From NCBI RefSeq assembly GCF_051622035.1, contig NC_135360.1:33931206-33995205 (forward strand): a stretch of DNA of 64,000 nucleotides, read 5' to 3'. This document shows positions 55,145 to 64,000 of the stretch, in pieces; the stretch's first letter is position 1, and each line of letters begins with the position of its first letter. A model generated the notes under the pieces. The model was given only the letters and a program-made list of their open reading frames with translations, searched no databases and was not told where the DNA came from. Both the position numbers and the translations under genes were made by a program. The stretch is from Arctopsyche grandis (Eukaryota; Arthropoda; Insecta; Trichoptera; Hydropsychidae).

Positions 55145-58100
55145 ATGTTTGCCTCAACTATATTATTGTGCACAATAGTGTTTCTTTTTCTCTACTCTTT
55201 CTACAAATTTTCTTTTTATAGACCACCCAATTTTCCACCAGGTATGATGTTTTTTTGCTACTTTATTATTTTAACATATGCTAATAAACAAAATTTCTGA
55301 AAAAATAATAATCGCAAATATTCATAAAATCACACACCAATTAACGCATAATATCTTCAATGCTTCATCAAATCCTTAGTGAGATTAAAAAAAACATTCT
55401 CAGGTCCACCTCGTTTACCCGTTTGGGGCAGTTATTGGTTTTTGCTCCTTTTGGATTACAAATTCCCAGCTCGGGCACTGCATTGGTTATCGAAAGCGTA
55501 CAAAAGTTCTTTGATCGGCATATATTTGGGTGAATTTCCGGCTGTCGTAGTTCACGGAGCCGAAGATGTGAGAAAGCTATTTAATAGCCAAGAGTTTGAT
55601 GGAAGAGTGGATGTCATTCTGGGTCGTCTCAGAGCTAACGGAGAAAAATTGGGTAAATCTTTCACAATATTCGAATGATTTCATTTGATAGTTTCATGAA
55701 TTACAACATATTTATAGGCATATTATTCACCGATGGAGTTTTATGGCATGAGCAACGTCGATTTTCTTTGAGATATATGAGAGATTGGGGATTTGGACGC
55801 CGTTGTCCAAGACTCGAACAACTGATATCAGACGAAATATCTATTTTTCTAGATTTCTTGCGCAGTCCTCCAAAAGATCAGGTTCATATATTATGTAAAA
55901 AATAATTTCCAACTAAACAATACAGATAAGTCATAAGCCGATTAATATAAAATGTGAATAATATCAATATACATTACGAGATCAATTGATTTTATCGAAA
56001 ATTTACTATTGATATTCGTATGTTATATAAATTTGCAAGCAAATTAATCTTTTCACATGTTTCTTATCAAGGATGTGGCCATCGATGATCTGGTACTTTT
56101 GCCAGACATATTCTATGTACCGCTCATCAATTCGCTTCTCGGTGTGCTCCAAGGAGAAGCAATGGATCCTTCGAAATCAGCTCGTTTAACAGCTGCTGGG
56201 CGAAATGCATTAGTGTTCCAGAGATCCGGAGATGACCTGGGCGGAGCACTTTCTTTTACTCCCTGGTTAAGACACTTTGCACCCCACGGCAGTGGTTATG
56301 TACCATTAGTCAAGAGCAATCAAAACCTTGTAGACCTCGTGAAAGTATGTAATTGCAGATTTAGTTATTTCATATTGCTTTTAATAATATTAAATCTTCT
56401 TTTATATAAATAAATTTACTTGTTGCATATCTACAGTTTTCTATTTAGTATGCTGTAGGCGGGGTACATGTATGTTGACCGTATCCCGGCCTAACGAAAC
56501 ACTGTTGTGCTAGTTTTATAAAGTTTTATTGTTTGCCTATGGTTGTACAAAGGTATGGTATTTGTGGGCAAAAGTATGTCGTTCAGCGGTCTCTGGATAT
56601 GGTAGAGTGTCGCTGGCTCGGCATTCAGCTATGTTCAGAAGGTCTCTGGATGCGGCAGTGTGTTGCTGGCTCGGTGTTCGGCTATGTTCGGAAGGTCTCT
56701 GGATACGGCAGTGTGTTGCTGGCTCGTCCGGCTGGTTGATCTTCCAAGTCCGCGTAGTGTAGTGGTGGCTGGTCAGGAGCTGTATGTCGACGCTTGCTGC
56801 TGTGGGTCGACTGGCGTTGTTTGGGTTGTACCTCCTTTTATAGTGTTTCTGGAATCACCTGATCGATGGTGGTGGTTTGTTGATGCGTAAGAGAGGAATG
56901 TTCTTTTGTCGAGGGGTAGAATTTTCTGGAACGATTGGCGCCGTTCCGCTCGATGTATTTTAATGGTGGCGGCGTGTTTCGACCGTTTTGGTTCCACTCG
57001 ACTGGTAGGGGCGTTCCGCTTGAGTTTAATATAATGACTGCAGGTGTATGTCGTCTGGGTTTCGTTCCGCTCGATGTAGTTTGTTGTTGCGGAATATTCT
57101 CGAATGTTTCGATGACGATGACGATGACGAGATTCCTACAATGCCATCTCATAATTTTCTAACTTAAACTGAAAAGTAAGTAGACTATAAACTTACTAAG
57201 ACAATAAAAGTATTTTTTTTTGCTTTTCTCCAACTTTTGCCCTTTGAACCCAGGCTCCGATATTTTTCAAAATTCTACTGTCTAAATTGAAGACTCTAAA
57301 TTTGCATAGTGGACCTTCACCTTTGTATAATAAAACATTTTAATATTAAATATGTTTATGTTTAATATAGTATTTTGAGAATTATGATTATGTTGATGAG
57401 CTCAAAAGGTCAAAGGATGACTGATAAAGTTATCATGAAACAAGCGCAATTTTTTTATTTCATGTTGTTCTGCTCACGTTTTTACGCATACATTATTGAA
57501 ATATATAAACAATAATAGAATTTGAAACCAAACATCGTTTGTCAACATGTATAATGATTTAAATACGTTTTATTTAGGACGTGATTAAAGAATGCGAAGA
57601 AAATATGGCCGACGAATATGATAGTAATTTCTTTGATAAATACATAAGAACAATGAAAGAAATAAATGCAAAACAAAATGATTCCACATTTTCAGGTTAC
57701 AAGCTATTATTATTTATAGTTTCTTCCACATAATATATGTATATATACATATATTGATGATGTGTTAAAATTTTCAGAAAAACAATTAGTATTGATCGGC
57801 GTTGACTTTTTATTTCCAACGTCATCAACAAACTCGGTGACATTAAGCTTGTTAATTCGCGAACTTATGCAAAAGCCAGAAATTCAGGATCAAATTCACG
57901 AAGAAATAGACTCCGTTGTCGGACAGGGACGACTACCTGGATTGGACGACAGATCCAAGTGAGTCTCTTTTCACACATCTCAAATTCAGAAACGAATTAT
58001 TGATATCTAAATATTTGTATTATTTCAGTCTTCCATACACTGAAGCGTGTATAAAAGAGGCGATGCGAAGAGTTCCATTGGTACCGTTGGGAATTCCTCA

Positions 58101-59163
58101 TCGGGCTGTAAAAGATACTACTTTCAACGGTTATTCAATACCCAAGGTAAATATGTACATACATACCTTCTTTATAAATTAATCATTGGATCATTTCAAA
58201 GCTTGGGTTAGCTATTTGGTTGCCCAGACATTTTAAAAGATCCTTGTTCAAGATTGACAGATTTTGTAGTGCTATTTTTTTAGATAAAATGATAAAAATA
58301 TATCACATTTTCTTAAAAAATGTCATTGACCCCTGAAATTGTGACCTCATCAATGAACCGTTTAACATTCTTGGACTAAACTGCAAACAATGATATATCA
58401 TTTGGCAGCCAAAGGGTTAGAGTCCGTGACCTTTCTTTGTTGAACATTGCTTTGAAACAAATATATTTACTAGCCTCTTATTTATAATCACAATCAAAGT
58501 ATGACAAAATGAGTGCAGTTTAATTTCAATCAGATAAAACTGTATAATTGATTACATTTTTGAATTGTTCAATTGATTCAATTGACCTGAAGGTTAAATT
58601 ACGAGGATTTATTGCATTCTTGTCTAATTAAGGATACAATGATGGTCGCTAACATGTGGAGTTATCATATGGATCCCGAAATTTGGGGAGATCCTGAAGT
58701 GTTCAGACCTGAACGATTTTTAGATGTCCATGGTCAACTTCTAAAGAAAGATGCATCGCTTCCATTCGGTTCAGGTGATATAAAATAAATACTCGAAAAT
58801 TAAATAACACAATTCCAATTACAATCCGAAATATTAGTGATTTATTGTATTGTAAAATCAGTGTACTTACATTGTAGTAATAAATGTCTCTACTGATTCG
58901 ATCGATAAAGATGATCGATCGTGATGATATCTTTAATCCGTGCAATTAATAACACCCATTAGCTCATCGCCGATTTTTACTTTATAGGGAAAAGAGTTTG
59001 TGCCGGCGAAACTTTTGCCCGGCAAATCATGTTCCGATTGTTTTCGGCAATCATGCAAAACTTCACCATAACATCCCCAAAGAAGAAATTCCTCCCAAAA
59101 TTAGTACCGGGAATCATCACGTCTCCGGAAAACTTCTGGGTCCGATTGACTCCTCGAAAATGA
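55145..59163 (+). CDS. Cytochrome P450, CYP2 clan (CYP304-like), nine exons
   Basis: Exons: 55145-55241, 55404-55652, 55718-55881, 56072-56344, 57578-57695, 57778-57958, 58029-58146, 58633-58774 and 58988-59163. They total 1,518 nt, 505 residues, with every junction GT/AG and in phase. It is a microsomal heme mono-oxygenase with an N-terminal anchor ([20 protein letters not shown]) and a proline hinge ([11 protein letters not shown]). The C-helix WHEQRR, ExxR motif EAMR, PERF motif and heme-binding FGSGKRVCAG are intact. The I-helix reads [11 protein letters not shown] instead of the usual AGxDT, an unusual oxygen-activation motif that I associate with CYP303-305-type insect enzymes. CYP304 is my best family match from memory. 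AATAAA at 59247-59252 is a good polyadenylation signal. Confidence 0.9.
56454..57140 (-). mobile_element. Solo LTR (687 bp) in intron 4 of the P450 gene
   Basis: Termini are TGTAGG/CCTACA, flanked by a 4-bp duplication ATGC (56450-56453 and 57141-57144). It is oriented antisense to the P450: on the minus strand it has a TATA box (CTATAAAAGGAGG near 56829) and an AATAAA signal near 56526. Three direct repeats of 53 bp start at 56588, 56641 and 56694 (GGTCTCTGGAT). A second copy begins at 63581. No internal retrotransposon coding region is present, so it is a solo LTR of a Gypsy-like element. Confidence 0.88.
57145..57577. other. Rest of P450 intron 4, nothing seen
   Basis: About 430 bp of AT-rich intron between the solo LTR and exon 5. 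No exon or repeat is recognised. Confidence 0.5.
58147..58632. other. P450 intron 7, nothing seen
   Basis: A 486-bp AT-rich intron with no recognisable element. Confidence 0.5.
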
Positions 59164-59246
59164 TTACAAACCACATATTCTGTGTAAGTTTGGAATATAA
59201 GTTCTGTTGTAATGTTACATTGTTGTAATGAATGATGACAGTGAAA

Positions 59247-59252
59247 ATAAAA
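59247..59252 (+). terminator. Polyadenylation signal of the P450 gene
   Basis: AATAAA lies 84 bp after the P450 stop codon in a suitable A/T-rich context. Confidence 0.6.
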
Positions 59253-59911
59253 GATTAATACTAATAATTCAAATATTTATTCAACTTTATCTTATCGAAT
59301 CACAATTTAGAGTATAAATCTCCACATAATCATAAAAGATTGATTCATTTATTGTCATATGGCGAATATTTATATAATTATGAATATTTATTAAAAAATA
59401 ATATGAGATTATAAGATAAAATTGACTGTCAATGAGAAAACACATCTAAAAAAAATGAGTACTTTTAGCCCATATTTTTATATATTATATAAATAAATAC
59501 AAAATACTTAATTACTATGTATAAAAATAGTTCGTATATATATTAATATTAAAGCTGGTGTAATTCTTACAATTAAATAAAGCTCAAAGCGTACAAATTT
59601 ATACAAATTGTTTGATTGTTACACAAAATTTATATCACTAAGATTTTTTTTAAACTAATAGGACTGTTGAAAACTTGTAAACTGACAGGATCTAAACTTA
59701 CAATACATATGTACTTCACAAACAACAAAAGGAAACAATTTTTGAACGAACTTTGAGACGAATTGTTAAAAATCAGGTCTCCTACGAGTATGTCAAGAGA
59801 CACATCGCAAGAATCGGCAGAATCAAAATAACGTGCCCAATTTACCATATTGAGCTTGGTAAGTGTAAAAACGAATCCTACATTCGTTGTACTAATAAAA
59901 AAAAAATAGAT
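59253..59911. other. Spacer between the two convergent genes
   Basis: About 660 bp of AT-rich DNA between the P450 3' end and the stop codon of the Patched-family gene. It presumably holds the 3' UTR of the latter. Plus-strand TTTATT, the minus-strand AATAAA, occurs near 59339, 59346 and 59390. No other gene is seen. Confidence 0.45.
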
Positions 59912-62722
59912 TTATTCAATGCGATTCAGACTGATAACTTCTGATGGTTCCGATTTTTCATTCTTCTTATTTCGATTCGAGGAATCTGACTCCCGTTTCG
60001 AATGCATTTGCAGTGGCTTCGGCCCGATCAAGCTTAAAACGACCGGCAAAAAGACCAAACCATTGAAAATTCCAAACACAATAACTAACAAGAATATTTT
60101 AAAGAAAGTCTTAAAGACGTACGCTTCCGACATACTCAACAGCGACAATGACAGCAGAGTCGAACCTCCACCATATAAAACAGCAGCACCGATGGACGTG
60201 ACCGTTTCTAGTGCCCTATCCTCGAGACTTCCTTCAACGGTGAGGAATTTGTGACCAATGTGGGCGGCATAGTCTACGCAGAACCCGATTCCGAGCTCCA
60301 ATCCGACACAAGTCACAATGTCTATAGTCAGGCCCATCTTTTGCATCCAACCGCAGGTGTTGACGAGAGTCAACAGGACGCAAACGAATATCCAGAAACA
60401 CATTTGAAAATTTCCAATGATGATAAACGTGCAGATCATCACGCAAGCGAGCGCCAATTCTAAATTCCTTTCGACTTCTACTTGGATTATCTCATCGGTT
60501 ATCCAATTTGAAAACACTCTAGCCCACAAAGTGGCGAATTCATCACCCGTCGTAAAGTTTGAATGTTCAACTATGCCTATCAAATGATGCATCGCCGGTA
60601 GATACACATCGGAACTGTTGAATACTTTAAATCTAAAGTCAATACTGGAAACTTTAATCGGCGGAGCGGGACGGCCACATATTAAATCAGTGCTAAATCT
60701 AAACTTACCTCTATATTTAGCCCCCGAACTACTGTGTAAAAATTTGGATATGTATGTACTCCATTCCAAATCGGATAATATCACATTTTTAATATCTTTC
60801 TTATAATTAGCTAAGACGAAGGTATGGAACGGGCTCGTCCATGTGTCAAAATTGTGAACTAGACTAGTCTCGTTTTCTAACTTCTCTAACATTGTATATA
60901 TCTTTGGTAACTCTTGGCTATAATTCAAAGCACCTAAAAAGACGGTAGCTTCATATCCCATATCGGGATAGTATTCTTTTCTAACCTGCATATACTTACT
61001 ATAATACGAATCCTCCGGGATGAACCAAGTCATATCGAACTTTTGCTCAAGACGGAGCAGACCGTCGATACTGAAACCAGTCACGACAACAGTTAACAAA
61101 ATCACAAAAACCTTAACCGGTAATTTGAACACAAATTTCGAATACATTTCGGAAAGTATGAATTGCGAAATCGGCCTCTCTTTATGATCGCTTGGAATAT
61201 AGTCTGGATGTTTAATGCATAATAATACTCCATTACGTTTCGCAGCCATTCTTCGCAAATCCAACACAAATATTGCAACGTAGAACGTGACGGCGAATAT
61301 AAATATAAAAAACACTCCTACGGCTGCATATATACAGAACGATTGTAAAGACGGCAGGACCGTAATAGCGCCAACTGAAAATGCTACGATATCAGTAAAC
61401 GATGTGACAATGATAGAAGCACCCGCGTGTTGCAACATCAATCCAATCTGATCCGGCAAAGGTAACGTTCTCTCATATTCGTCCAATTGCTCCCAACACG
61501 CTTTCATGATGAACATATCGTCGATTCCGAGACCCATCAATAAGAACGGAAGCGAATTATGAACGGGACCAAAAGGAATACCGATCACGGAACAAATCCC
61601 ACACGATACTAACAAAGCTAAACCGACGCACAAAAGTCCGACAGACCCCAAAGTAAACTTAACTTCGACCCAATTAAACTTTGAAAGAATCAACTGTATA
61701 TAAAAGAACATTAAACCGATCCCGATGATTAATTTTCCGGCATCTTGAAACATCGAATCGTTACTCAAATCGCCGAAAGATCTTCCTGCTTCGTAATATA
61801 CATCAAAATGAGGATTCTTCAGAGAAGTATTCGTCTTCATCACATCTAAAAACATATTCTCCCAAAGGAGAGCAGTCTCGGAAGCCCAAACTTCAGTACC
61901 GGCGTTGTTTCCGTGCAGTGACGTGTCCATATTTGAAATATCGACATGAACGAACCAAGTGAGGAGCACAGATTCGGCCGACACGATCTTTCCTCGATCG
62001 TCTCGCCGTATTCCGCCCAAAGTATTAGAATAATCCATCGGATGGCCCAACACGGGTCCAATCAGCGTCTTATTAAGCTTATCAATCACATCCTCTAACG
62101 AAGACTCGGCTATAACTTCAGCATCAAACTTCCACAATTCCAAAATACTACGTTGAAGGCAATCGAGCGGGAAGCTCTCTAGAACGGAGCAATAGATTTT
62201 AGGGTCTAAATATATGCTAGGATCGATCTCGTCCACTGTTTGTTCGTCGAAGATATCTTCGTCAAAATCCAGCGCTGATCTTGGCGAGCGTGCCGCAAAT
62301 GATATGACGGGTACTCGCAGGCATACATCCTCGTAGGTGAGAGTCCTGTTCTTGTAGGGTGTGTGCGTTGATACTATGGCCTTGTGAATGTTGGCCAGTT
62401 GGGACAGTACGTGTGGTTGCAGTACATTTGGGGCCGTTGCTAATAGGAATTGGGGCCGGACTGCTGCACCAAAGTGCTGTTGGAGCCAGACGGTGTCGGA
62501 TGCGAAACGGGAGTCAGGTGGCACCCACAGCCGGAGCGGGTCCAGTTCTCGGCGACCCCATAACGTTCCACAGCCCGCTAGCAGAGCGGCGAGCAAACAC
62601 CACACCACCACCGAGACGGGTTTCCGTCCTATGTGTTGGCCCAACGCGAAGAAAAGCCGTTGAGAGACGGCTGATGGAGACCATCTGGACCAGCAGGAGC
62701 TCATCTGCTCGCAGCACCGCAT
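59912..62722 (-). CDS. Patched/NPC1-family membrane protein (PTCHD3-like), intronless
   Basis: A single uninterrupted frame of 936 residues. An N-terminal membrane segment (KPVSVVVWCLLAALLAGCG) is followed by a large luminal loop with N-glycosylation sites (NKT, NTS, NDS). A sterol-sensing domain follows, with GLGIDDMFIMKACW (GxxxD proton-path motif of TM4). A second half carries another luminal loop and the symmetrical GLELGIGFCVDYAAH in TM10. Twelve membrane segments of the RND superfamily can be counted. Such proteins move sterols or lipids across membranes. The C-terminus is short, Lys/Ser/Glu-rich and cytosolic. Length fits insect PTCHD3-like proteins. I took the first Met (62722); a second at residue 7 is possible. 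Lack of introns beside intron-rich neighbours suggests a retrocopy origin or lineage intron loss. Confidence 0.9.
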   Translation of the reverse strand: MRCCEQMSSCWSRWSPSAVSQRLFFALGQHIGRKPVSVVVWCLLAALLAGCGTLWGRRELDPLRLWVPPDSRFASDTVWLQQHFGAAVRPQFLLATAPNVLQPHVLSQLANIHKAIVSTHTPYKNRTLTYEDVCLRVPVISFAARSPRSALDFDEDIFDEQTVDEIDPSIYLDPKIYCSVLESFPLDCLQRSILELWKFDAEVIAESSLEDVIDKLNKTLIGPVLGHPMDYSNTLGGIRRDDRGKIVSAESVLLTWFVHVDISNMDTSLHGNNAGTEVWASETALLWENMFLDVMKTNTSLKNPHFDVYYEAGRSFGDLSNDSMFQDAGKLIIGIGLMFFYIQLILSKFNWVEVKFTLGSVGLLCVGLALLVSCGICSVIGIPFGPVHNSLPFLLMGLGIDDMFIMKACWEQLDEYERTLPLPDQIGLMLQHAGASIIVTSFTDIVAFSVGAITVLPSLQSFCIYAAVGVFFIFIFAVTFYVAIFVLDLRRMAAKRNGVLLCIKHPDYIPSDHKERPISQFILSEMYSKFVFKLPVKVFVILLTVVVTGFSIDGLLRLEQKFDMTWFIPEDSYYSKYMQVRKEYYPDMGYEATVFLGALNYSQELPKIYTMLEKLENETSLVHNFDTWTSPFHTFVLANYKKDIKNVILSDLEWSTYISKFLHSSSGAKYRGKFRFSTDLICGRPAPPIKVSSIDFRFKVFNSSDVYLPAMHHLIGIVEHSNFTTGDEFATLWARVFSNWITDEIIQVEVERNLELALACVMICTFIIIGNFQMCFWIFVCVLLTLVNTCGWMQKMGLTIDIVTCVGLELGIGFCVDYAAHIGHKFLTVEGSLEDRALETVTSIGAAVLYGGGSTLLSLSLLSMSEAYVFKTFFKIFLLVIVFGIFNGLVFLPVVLSLIGPKPLQMHSKRESDSSNRNKKNEKSEPSEVISLNRIE

Positions 62723-62969
62723 CGTCCGACAACGAAGACTCTCCCTCCACTAGTGATAGGCGATCGAGTGGGCGTTTACATATTTTGACATTTGTAATTG
62801 TCAAAATATTTGTACCGACAAAGCACAACCCACCCCACAACAGATAAATGACAACTGAAGTTGATAAACAGATGGACAGTGTTGCCAAGTTGAAATGTAC
62901 GCACTTCCAATTCAGTGTTACCCATAGAAAAATAATATCATGTTTTTTGCAAATTACGTATAATAATAT
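62723..62969 (-). promoter_or_regulatory. 5' flank of the Patched-family gene
   Basis: About 250 bp between the start codon and the solo LTR upstream. It contains an inverted word TTTTGACATTTGTAATTGTC/AAAA around 62778-62806. No clear TATA box is assigned. The proximity of the LTR means the promoter is short or overlaps it. Confidence 0.4.
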
Positions 62970-63413
62970 TGTTACGTACGCCGCGGATTAAGCGAATTGA
63001 ATCCCAGAGACTATGTGACCGTTCAAGGGTTATCTGTTATTGGACTAACTAAGTGCTTGCACTTAGACCAACGGATATCTGTTATCGGATTAACTAAGTG
63101 CTTGCACTTACTTCCAGGATTATATCTGGACTCTAAGTGCATTTAGGCTAAACAATGACCGTTATTAGGCTTTTCTCAGAATCGGTACGGGGAGACCCAA
63201 TGTCGTGGAAATACATATCCGAATACGTGACTATACAACAGGTAAACAGATTAGACGTCCCGAGAGATCGACCCTTTATAAGGCGGTACGTAGGCGATAT
63301 CAGGTCATTCTGGACTGAGCACTGACAGTGCGTGTATCTCCTCAATCATCAATAAATGCTGTGAAACGACTGTTGGCCTTTTACTTGGATCCTCCACCCA
63401 TCCCTACGCAACA
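62970..63413 (+). mobile_element. Solo LTR (444 bp), second family
   Basis: Begins TGTTACGTACGCC and ends CCCTACGCAACA, so the termini TGTTACGTA and TGTTGCGTA are inverted repeats. Flanked by a 4-bp duplication ATAT (62966-62969 and 63414-63417). A TATA-like CTTTATAAGG lies near 63271 and AATAAA at 63351-63356, both in plus orientation. A word ACTAAGTGCTTGCACTTA is repeated within it (about 63045 and 63084). No coding region is attached. Confidence 0.85.
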
Positions 63414-63499
63414 ATATTATATGACTAGGTAGGTATGAAATATAGTTGCTTTAATATCCTCTTCTGCACAACTTTCTGAAATTATACTTCATAGGTATA

Positions 63500-63580
63500 T
63501 TTTCAATCATTGCCAGAGTATGATTATTGATCAGCAACATGGATTTCGTCCACAGCGTTCAACGACCACAAATTTGTTGT
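63500..63580 (+). pseudogene. LINE reverse transcriptase fragment
   Basis: The plus-strand frame reads QSMIIDQQHGFRPQRSTTTN followed by LL, the well-known QHGF(R/V)PxRST motif of Jockey-clade reverse transcriptases. It is cut at 63580 by the start of the LTR. The upstream part is lost. Confidence 0.65.
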
Positions 63581-64000
63581 TGTAGGAATCTCGTCGTCGT
63601 CATCGTCATCGAAACATTCGAGAATATTCCGCAACAACAAACTACATTCCCGAAAACCAGACGTCGTACACCTGCAGTCATTATATTAAACTCAAGCGGA
63701 ACGCCCCTACCAGTCGAGTGGAACCAAAACGGTCGAAACACGCCGCCACCATTAAACCACATCGAGCGGAACGGCGCCAATCGTTCCAGAAAATTCTACG
63801 CCTCGACAAAAGTGCATTCCTTTCTTACGCATCAACAAACCACCACCATCGGTCAGGCGATTCCAGAAACACTATAAAAGGAGGTACAACCCAAACAACG
63901 CCAGTCGACCCACAGCAGCAAGCGTCGACATACAGCTCCTGACCAGCCACCACTACACTACGCGGACTTGGAAGATCAACCAGCCGGACGAGCCAGCAAC
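63581..64000 (+). mobile_element. Partial LTR, second copy of the P450-intron LTR family
   Basis: Starts TGTAGGAATCTCGTCG and is nearly the reverse complement of 57140 down to about 56722. It includes the TATA box (CTATAAAAGGAGG near 63872). The window ends inside it, so it could be a solo LTR or the left LTR of a complete element beyond position 64000. Confidence 0.88.

Noticed and set aside
56529-57162. Coding exons in P450 intron 4
   Set aside because: The open frames lie within a solo LTR with a clear target duplication and do not match P450 sequence; exons 4 and 5 join in phase without them.

Overview
This window is nuclear DNA from an animal, almost certainly an insect. It has long AT-rich introns with consensus GT/AG splice sites, a ZAD plus C2H2 zinc-finger gene (an insect-expanded family), an insect-type CYP2-clan cytochrome P450 and many decayed transposons. 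The ancestral fused form of the MLL3/4 methyltransferase gene argues against Drosophila, where it is split into Lpt and trr. TTAA-flanked piggyBac-type MITEs and a CYP304-like P450 fit a moth or butterfly, but the order is inference only.

Positions 2940-40468 (minus strand) hold one gene, the KMT2C/KMT2D (trr) H3K4 monomethyltransferase. I traced 46 coding exons with compatible phases; all but the first are well supported. The model gives about 5,940 residues. In order they carry an AT-hook, a first extended PHD, clustered PHD fingers, an HMG-box-like domain, long Pro/Gln/Ser-rich stretches with a 75-codon polyglutamine tract, three LxxLL motifs, a coiled coil, a single 6.56-kb exon, a second extended PHD, FYRN, FYRC, a Win motif, SET and post-SET. 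Positions 1-2939 are its 3' flank or UTR. Its introns contain two piggyBac-type MITEs, a hAT relic, several foldback elements and a SINE fragment.

Positions 40.6-51.4 kb are a transposon-rich spacer. It holds duplicated and inverted PIF/Harbinger pieces, a roughly 515-bp CA/CG-rich minisatellite, short palindromes, a solo LTR (44754-45410, CTTT target duplication), an R1/Jockey-like LINE ORF1, two tRNA-derived SINEs and a LINE 3' end. Three copies of one foldback family (44252-44595, 47491-47694, 49293-49502) surround an intact two-exon ZAD/C2H2 zinc-finger gene (47865-49297). The third copy supplies that gene's stop codon.

Positions 51.4-59.2 kb are a cytochrome P450 locus on the plus strand. 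A broken 3' copy (53365-54453) has lost splice acceptors and carries a LINE insertion bounded by a perfect 14-bp duplication. An intact nine-exon gene of 505 codons follows (55145-59163), with a 687-bp solo LTR in its fourth intron. Converging on it is an intronless 936-residue Patched/NPC1-family membrane protein (59912-62722, minus). The window ends with another solo LTR (62970-63413, ATAT duplication) and the start of a second copy of the P450-intron LTR, inserted in a LINE reverse transcriptase fragment.

I found no operon, CRISPR array, prokaryotic system or functional tRNA/rRNA gene. The most unusual items are the foldback family around the zinc-finger gene, the P450 duplicate dissected by a LINE, the in-frame 33-bp microexon and the long polyglutamine tract of the methyltransferase.
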